NCBI GenBank assembly: GCA_024195265.1
Contig: JAJLRJ010000010.1
Location: 4,002,135-4,066,134 of the forward strand
Reading direction: 5' to 3'
Source: Dendrophyllia cribrosa
Taxonomy: Eukaryota > Cnidaria > Anthozoa > Scleractinia > Dendrophylliidae
Length of the DNA stretch: 64,000 bases
The notes under the pieces were generated by a model, which ran no database searches, was not told where the DNA came from, and was given only the letters and a program-made list of their open reading frames with translations. Positions 57,342-64,000 of this stretch are shown here, one piece after another. Within the stretch, counting starts at the first letter, position 1. Every line of letters begins with the position of its first letter. Position numbers and translations under genes: made by a program.

Positions 57342-60300
57342 TTACGCTGTCACTTCTTCCCCCTCCTCCTCTTTTGCTTCTATCGTCGTGGTTTTCGCCG
57401 TATTCGCCTCAGGGGGTTTTTCATCGGATGTAGGACCGCTCGGTTTCTCATCCTCACTCTTCGTGTCGCCGTTTACCTTCACTTTCTCTTCTTTTGCCTC
57501 CTCTTTCTCGTCCCCTTCTTTCGGCACCTTCTCCTCTGCGCTTCTTTCGCTGTCTTTCGTTTTGTCTTTGGTCGTGGCCGTGGCCGTGGCCTCGGATTGG
57601 GCCTGGGACCGGTCTCTCCAGTTCGCTGACAGGCTACCGCTGCTCGGCCTGAACTGGCTGCCACTGTTCCCTCGGGGCCTGTTACCAGTTTGGCCTTGTT
57701 GTTGTCTTTGTTGCTGATTCTTGCTTCCAGATCGCTGCCTTTGATCCTGACCTCTATGCTGCTTGTTTCCGTTGCCATGATTTGTTCTAGACTCGCTGTG
57801 TTCGCAGCTTTTACGATTTCCTTCAGTCTTTCTATCGTCTTTTCCTTCGCTGTCTGTTCTTCGGTTTCCGCTCGAGAACCACGGCGAAGGTTTCTTCACT
57901 TTTGCGTCTCTAGGTGGTGAAGAAGCTGACAATAAATGAAACCATAACATTTCACTAACAGTCATCATCAGTATGTACGCATTTCGGACCTACCCTATTG
58001 GAATTCATTGCTTGCCCTATTTTCTGTTAGTTGAAGGGGAGAATCTGAACCACAAAGTCGTTCCTAAGAAAAACTTTAATTCTATCTTATTTTGGTTTCG
58101 TCACTTCAGCTGGCATTGGAATTAAATTGAATTGGTAAAGTTTGTTCCACTAAGTTTCCCTTTAAATTGTTCTAGTTTCTACATATTTCACGCACATTTT
58201 CCAACTCGGCACCGGTTGCATGTTTTCCCGCGCTTGAAAGCGGTTACGTGTTTTCCGCGCTTAACATTGGTTGAACATTTTCCCGCGCTTGGCACCAGTT
58301 GGACGTTTTCCCGAGCTTAGCAGCGGTTAGATGTTTTCCCGCGCTTGGCACTGGTTGAACATCTTTCTATGTTTTCGCGTGCTTGGCAGCGGTTGAACGT
58401 TTTCCCGCAGTTGTATCTAGTTGTTTAGGCGTTTGTATGCCCTCACTTTCACCTGTCTATCGCTTTCTAATGAAACTCGATGTTATGAATACAGTTGTTT
58501 TTATTTGAGTGCCGTAAAATCAAAACCAAAGTTATTACTCAGGCCAATCACAACATTACAGACGCAGACAATCCAATGAACCAATCAGAACAGGAAGCAA
58601 ATACATGTCGCCGGCGCCAAGCGCGGGAAAACACGTGCAAGCAAGTCACGATTGATTTTGGTTTTACTTCTGATTGGTTGAGAAAGTGGCGAGGTTTTTT
58701 AGCCAATCACAAAGCGTAGCAATGCAAAACCAAAGCAATCGCTAATTTACTACACTCAATTGAAAACCGGAGCGGCTATGCGCACATAGCCATATTAATC
58801 CAAACATGGTTGTGTTTATTCTTTGCCCAGTAAACAGAGCTCAGACAAGCCAGCATTTACGGTAACTTACACGGGGATAGAAGAGAAAAGACGTAAAACT
58901 AACATAAAGCTTTGTAAGGCAATCGCGAGCATTTTGCGCTTTAAGGTGCTTACACGTTATGACTTCTTCTTTCTCGTTTTCTGCATTTGTTCTCGTCCCA
59001 GTCTTGCTCTTCCCTTGTTCACTCTCCTCAGTCTCCTCGACAATCCCTTTCAGTTCAGAGGTCGGTGTAGATGCGCGCCTGGAATTCCCAGTATTCTGTT
59101 ACAGCAAATCACAATAAAGAGTTTATTACTCTTTTTCAAAAGTGGTTCTTATTTTTAAGTCTGTGGATGAAATCGTTAAGTGTAACCATTGAAATGAAAG
59201 CTACTGAGCAGTACTTTCCTGTGGTACTGTTTATTATACTGTACAAGGTGGTTCTTACTTTTGAGTCTGTGGATGAAATCCTAAAGTGTGACCATTCACA
59301 TGAAAGCTACTGAGCAGTACTTTCCTGTGGTACTGTTTATTATGCTGTACAAGGTGGTTCTAACTTTTGAGTCTGTGGATGAAATCCTAAAGTGTGACCA
59401 TTCACATGAAAGCTATTGAGCAGCACTTTCCTGCGATGCTGTTTATTATGTTGTACAAGGTGGTTCTTACTTTTGAGTCTGTGGATGAAATCCTAAAGTG
59501 TGACAATTCAAATGAAAGCTACTGAGCAGTACTTTCCTGTGGTACTGTTTATTATGCTGTACAAGGTGGTTCTTACTTTTGAGTCTGTGGATGAAATCCT
59601 AAAGTGTGGCCATTCAAATGAAAGCTATTGAGCAGTACCTTCTTGTTGAACAGTTTATTATATTGTACAAGTTGGTTATAGCTTTTAAGCCTGTGGATGA
59701 AATCTTAAAATGTAACCATTCAAATGAAAGCTACTGAACGATACCTTCTTGTAGTACTGTTTATTATGCTGTACAAGGTAGTTTTAATCCCAATGAATAA
59801 CACCATACAAATGAAAGCAATTGAGCGGGTAGTGTTCTTTAATGCTGTTGTTATTCAACTTTCCCACTGTTATAAAGTTCATTGAACTTTTAAACTAAGC
59901 AAAAATACAAAACCTTTACCGAACTTACTCTTGTAGACTGTTGTGAATTTGCTTTATTCTCGGGTACTTCCGATTCGCTGCTCGATCGTATTCGTATGCT
60001 CGGTTTCGTCCTCGGTCCGTCCTTCGTGCTCACAAACATGCCTTCACTAAGGTCACCCCCATAACTCTCTGTGGTCAGCGACCGGTCTCGCACACTCAAC
60101 ATGTTGTCCTTGTCCTGACCAATGAATGACAGGCTCGGCCCAGGCCGCATCTCTGCTGGAGTAGGTAGGTACGAGGGGCCCTGGGGCGGATTGATACCCA
60201 TGCTCCTTAGCTGTTGATCAAGGCTTTCTTTCTCTTTCTTCATCTGCTCGACATCCTGTCAAAACATAATAAAATAAAATCACAACTCCTTACTTGGCAC

Positions 60301-63300
60301 TTTTGTTGTCCCTGACGCATGTAGGCCACGCCAGAGGGGGTGGGAGATGGGCAAAGATGGATACTTCTAGATATGGACTTTTGTTGGTCCCTATGTTCAA
60401 AACGTTACTTTTAACAGTTAACTTATTTACCCTTAGATGTGCCAAATGGTAGTCCAGCATCATTCGTGCATTGGCGATACATTCTTTGGTTCCAACAAAC
60501 AGGAATGAAACTTCTTTCTGCAAGAAGATAAAACAAGGCTGTGAAGTGCTATGAAATCTTTCTCAGTGACCACCCACATAAGCGACTGTCCTTGTGGAAT
60601 TCTCTTTTTCTCAGATGTGTTTATAGGTCTCTACAGAAGCTTATCACGTATTACGAGCTTCTGGTCCCGGGGGGCGGGGGGACTCTCACATAAAAATGAC
60701 GGGGGTGCTCGTCGTACCTTTTAGGGGTCAAAATGTGTAGATTGGTACCTCTTAGGGTGCTAAAATTCAAAACGACCCTTGTTGGAATTATCGTGGTACC
60801 TTAACGGTATTAAGCGGAAAAAATATGACAGAAACTGACATGTTGTGTTTGAGAATTGGTACCTCTTAGGGGTAAACATTCATTTGAGCCACGCCCATCA
60901 AACGAGATTCTGGTACCTTTTCGGGTGTTTTTCAAAAATTCCCGACGAGCACCTCCGTCATTTTTATATGGGAGTCCCCCCCCCCCGGCTTCTGGTCTCT
61001 ACTAATACCCATTTTGCGTAAGGAACTGTTTTTAAAAATAGCCTCCAACGCAGAATTCCTTAGGCACGTCACACAATTTATTTCTCCCCACGAATGTCTG
61101 CTTAACACAGCCAACAAATATGTTCAGCAATCCACGGCCGTTTACAGGTTTTTGTAAAACAAAATTTGACCTTGCTGTCACCAAAATTGAATTCTAGTAT
61201 GTCGCACAACTTAATTGTTTTCTCTTAAAGTTTGAGTCTATCTTTTAATTTCACAAAGTCAAACTTAGGAGATAACTTTACAGAGTATAAGCTTTCAAAT
61301 GCACCCTTCAGCTTAGAAATCACTCCATGCAAAGTCGAAAAGATAGTCTTAAAGCCTTGCTAAAATTTAAAACTTGTACATGTACATTGTAGGTGTACTA
61401 GGGACTTAAAGACGTCTGCACACATGCTAAATAAACTAAGACAAATTTGTCAAGCAAACAGAAGTAATCAATACTGACCTTAGCTGCCCTTTCTTCAGCA
61501 GATGATCTTTCCTCAGGTGGTTCAATCTTTACACGTGTGACACCTGAACGATCTACAATGTCCTGGATTATACGACCACTTTTTCCTATAACTTTACCTG
61601 AAAATTGTAATTACATAAGAAACCTGTTAGGTCTTAAAGGGGCCATGGGAACCTAAAAATAATAAAGATTATTCCGGTTTTGTTAACTCTTTCACTCCCA
61701 GAGTCAAGTACTGAAGTTCTTACTTTTGTGTGACCATTCAAATGAAAGCTATTGAGCAGTACTTTCCGGTGGTGCTGTTTATTATACTGTACAAGGTGGT
61801 TCTAATTTTGAGTCTGTGGATGAAATCCTAAAGTGTGACCATTCAAATGAAAGTTACTGAGCAGTGCTTTCCTGTGGTACTGTTTATTATGCTGTACAAG
61901 GTGGTTCTAATATTTGAGTCTGTGGATGAAATCCTAAAGTGTGACCATTCAATTGAAAGCTACTGAGCAGTGCTTTCCTGTGGTACTGTTTATTATGCTG
62001 TACAAGATGATTCTAACTTTTGAGTCAGACTAACCTACAAGTGGTCTTGACACATAAACTGTCTCCTCAGCAAATTCTAACAGCCTTCTGGCTTCTTTGA
62101 CAGTTACTTCACTCTAAGCAGAATAAATGATTAACTTATGAGTTCAACTGTTTAAAGGATCCATAAAAAAGGTGATCAAAACTTAGATAAGGCTGAAAAC
62201 AGAGACATGTAAACAGGATTTCCCAGGAGGTGAAAGAAGCAAAGTGTTAGAAGGCAGATAATAGAGGCTGGGAAGCAGGATTTCTTGAGGGAAGAGTTGG
62301 GGGGGGGGGGGGAATTTAGGGTGTGAGCTGAAAATCTGTGAAGTGGGCAGGGGTTTGGGAGAAGAAAGTTACTGACAACAAAGCAGAGGCAAGAAGGAGG
62401 GGGTGTCTAAAATGGGATTTCCCAGGGAGTGGGAATGGAAGAAAGGGAAAAGAGGTTGGGGAAGTTACAACATTACAGACAATAAAACAGAGGCAGGGAA
62501 CCAACATCTTTTTTGTGGGGGGGGGATTCTAAAGTGGGATTTCCCAGGGAAGGCTATCACAAGTATGAATTTTCATCCACAAAATTATTGACTACCCACA
62601 TCTCCACAAATATGGAAAGTGCAATTCTCTTCATCCACTTCAATGGATATGATTCCTGGCAGCCTCCTGGCTTGCTGAATATTTGCTCCCTGTGCACCAA
62701 TGGCAAGACCCATCAGATGGTCGGGTAACGTCAGCATGTCCACCACGCCCATCTGTTTTTTGACTGTCTGTTGGGGATGAGACAAAAATTGGGATTAAGG
62801 AAGAGTTACACCTAAATGTCATTTTTTTGCTTCTTAAAATAGGTTTTATGGAATGAAAAATCACTTTATAAGATAGTCAAGCAACTTTAATAGGACAGTA
62901 GTACTTGTAGCTCAGAGAAATTAAACTACATTTGCAGTGTATTTCAGAGAAAATATGAATACTTAGTAAATTTGCACCTCAGGATAATAATTTTCTAGAT
63001 TTTTGATTGGTTTGCTCTGCTATGGATCTGAGCCATTATCCTTAAGGTGAACAAATATGCGCAAATGAGGACAAATTGTTTGAATTGTTTGTTTACATCG
63101 AGCTGCAATGTGCGTGGACTAATCATGCCATCATTATAATTTTTAAAAACATTTTGGGCTAAAAACTCAAAAGTTTTCATTAATTACTTAATATTTTCTT
63201 GACATTTGTAACTTTGAAAAACTTTGAAAAGATGTTCTCGAGTGTCTGAAAATTTCAAATCAGTTCAAAAAATTTTGACCCAGTTCAAAAAATTTTGAAC

Positions 63301-63523
63301 CAACGAAAATTTTGACCCACAACATATATATCAGCTCATATGCTGTGCATCATCGAAGAATACTATTCTACTGTTCAACATTGAACAGATGAGAGTTTTC
63401 GTGTACCTGTAGTTGTCTTGCTGTCTCATCTGTCCAGGACTGTAGCAGCATCTTTGTTCTAAGACTTCTGAAATGGATTTCACCAAGCATGGCTGCACAC
63501 TTTACAGGACGTTCAGAGCAAGA
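57342..63523 (-). CDS. FXR1: FMR1/FXR-family RNA-binding protein, C-terminal eight exons
   Basis: Minus-strand exons: 63407-63523, 62600-62767, 62035-62113, 61479-61597, 60431-60517, 59929-60255, 58954-59095 and 57342-57925. They total 1623 nt (540 residues plus TAA at 57344-57342). The N-terminal Tudor/Agenet part lies beyond the window. The first exon has [18 protein letters not shown]1 reads [20 protein letters not shown] (GxxG loop GAQG) and KH2 reads [20 protein letters not shown] (loop GKSG). Then come [20 protein letters not shown] and the coiled region [19 protein letters not shown], all as in FMRP/FXR proteins, which bind mRNA in ribonucleoprotein granules and tune translation. The last exon is Gln/Arg/Ser-rich, then acidic; no RGG triplet is visible. 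Which of FMR1, FXR1 or FXR2 is not meaningful, because invertebrates usually have one gene. The donor after KH1 is GTGGGT. Confidence 0.93.
58196..58410. repeat. Minisatellite with TTTTCCCGCGCTT units
   Basis: About six units of roughly 33-36 bp, each with TTTTCCCGCGCTTGGCA or a variant followed by CGGTTGAACG. The core TTTCCCGC matches the E2F consensus TTTSSCGC. It lies in the last intron of the FXR-family gene. Confidence 0.8.
58491..58775 (+). mobile_element. Full-length MITE copy (family of 367-648)
   Basis: The left part ATTTGAGTGCCGTAAAATC, the interior GGCGCCAAGCGCGGGAAAAC and TTCTGATTGGTTGAGAAAG, and the right end ACTCAATTGAAAACCG match the 367-648 element along its length. It is in the last intron of the FXR-family gene. 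Confidence 0.75.
59140..59850. repeat. 106-bp tandem repeat, six to seven units
   Basis: CTGTGGATGAAATC recurs at 59161, 59267, 59373 and onward at 106-bp steps, with AATGAAAGCTACTGAGCAGT and CTGTTTATTATGCTGTACAA in each unit. It is in the FXR intron between exons 58954-59095 and 59929-60255. The right end is more diverged. Confidence 0.9.
60668..60986. mobile_element. G/C-tract-bounded inverted-repeat element
   Basis: ACATAAAAATGACGGGGGTG near the left end is inverted relative to CACCTCCGTCATTTTTATAT near the right end, with a G run before and a 13-base C run after. GGTACC words followed by TTAGGGG recur inside. A related element starts at about 63929 (GGGGGTACTCCATATAATGG) and runs off the window. 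Confidence 0.65.
61705..62025. repeat. Second array of the 106-bp repeat, three units
   Basis: The same unit as at 59140-59850 (CTGTGGATGAAATCCTAAAG, AATGAAAGCTA, CTGTTTATTATGCTGTACAA) occurs three times in a different intron of the same gene, in the same orientation, ending 10 bp before the exon at 62035. Confidence 0.9.
62286..62540. repeat. G-rich purine repeat region
   Basis: GGGATTTCCCAGGGA-like words recur at about 62216, 62413, 62537, with ACAATAAAACAGAGGCAGGGA between them (spacing about 110-125 bp), plus G runs at 62300 and 62515. It is a degenerate tandem repeat in an FXR intron. Confidence 0.65.
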
Positions 63524-63928
63524 CTGGAGAAAAAAAACCTTGGTTATAATTTGTGAATGTAAGGAAACTTGAAATATTACAGAATTACATGTAGGTAAAT
63601 CCTTGCACAATATTTGCCAATCTTTATATGCTCTGTTGCCATGGCAACATTAAGATAATTACCAGTATTATGTTGGTTAACAACCTCTACCAAAAAAGTG
63701 ACAACTGAAAGGATGAAAGAACATGACTGACATACGGCTCGCTTGTACTCAAACCTCCGCAGTTTAGGAACATGCTAACAAGACCAGGGTTAAGTTTATT
63801 GACTGTGACCCACACTGGTATGTACAATGTACACCCGTAGGGTTAAAGAGGCCATCCATATCCATATAATATCAACAGAGATAGTGGAATTCAAATTCCT
63901 AAAGCATGGATGCCTACAATCAAGCCCG

Positions 63929-64000
63929 GGGGGTGGGGGTACTCCATATAATGGGCTATACGGGGATGCTCCGCCCGAAAGGGGTACCTTTTTGAGACTG
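63929..64000. mobile_element. Start of another G-tract-bounded element, cut by the window end
   Basis: GGGGGGTGGGGGTACTCCAT followed by ATGGGCTATACGGGGATGCT and GGGGTACC resembles the start of the element at 60668-60986 and, more loosely, of 786-1210. Confidence 0.5.

Noticed and set aside
57298..57717. Plus-strand 139-codon Ser/Phe-rich frame
   Set aside because: It is the antisense shadow of the low-complexity last FXR exon on the minus strand.
57925..59929. Direct join of exon 59929-60255 to the last FXR exon
   Set aside because: The phases do not match; the intervening exon 58954-59095, with good splice sites, restores the frame.

Overview
The window reads as intron-rich animal nuclear DNA. 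All genes are split by GT-AG introns (one GC-AG), the proteins are typical metazoan orthologues, and introns and spacers are packed with short inverted-repeat transposons. The low GC, the exon sequences and the style of repeats suggest a cnidarian, probably an anthozoan such as a stony coral. The species is an inference; I had no database.

Layout: (1) 1-4410, the last four exons of IFT80 (+), an intraflagellar-transport B subunit. (2) 6821-10424, a complete nine-exon orthologue of human C11orf65/MFI (-), tail-to-tail with IFT80; its 3' region holds decayed tandem copies of the end of its last coding exon. (3) A short divergent promoter at about 10425-10636 shared with MCCC1. (4) 10637-30410, a complete 20-exon MCCC1 (+), the biotin-carrying subunit of mitochondrial methylcrotonyl-CoA carboxylase, 723 codons plus stop. 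(5) 31.77-55.89 kb, a satellite of about 100 head-to-tail copies of a ~241-bp unit, bordered on both sides by clusters of CACGTG motifs. (6) 57342-63523, the last eight exons of an FMR1/FXR-family RNA-binding protein (-), with two KH domains.

Exon joins in the three genes that end or lie wholly in the window were checked by phase: MCCC1 sums to 2172 nt, MFI to 969 nt and the FXR part to 1623 nt, all divisible by three. The four genes do not form an operon. Their linkage may be ancient, since human IFT80, FXR1 and MCCC1 all lie on chromosome 3q.

The most unusual object is the satellite. Each unit carries a ~34-bp inverted repeat (3 mismatches), so the array can be read as a tandemly amplified terminal-inverted-repeat element or as about 100 potential hairpins. 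Inside it, blocks of several units have been duplicated at offsets of 2.7-12 kb. Other structures worth a look are a Mutator-like element carrying a broken ZAD-like zinc-finger gene in MCCC1 intron 2, nested transposons with readable target duplications, an E2F-like minisatellite and a shared 106-bp tandem repeat in FXR introns, and a near-perfect 67-nt palindrome downstream of IFT80.
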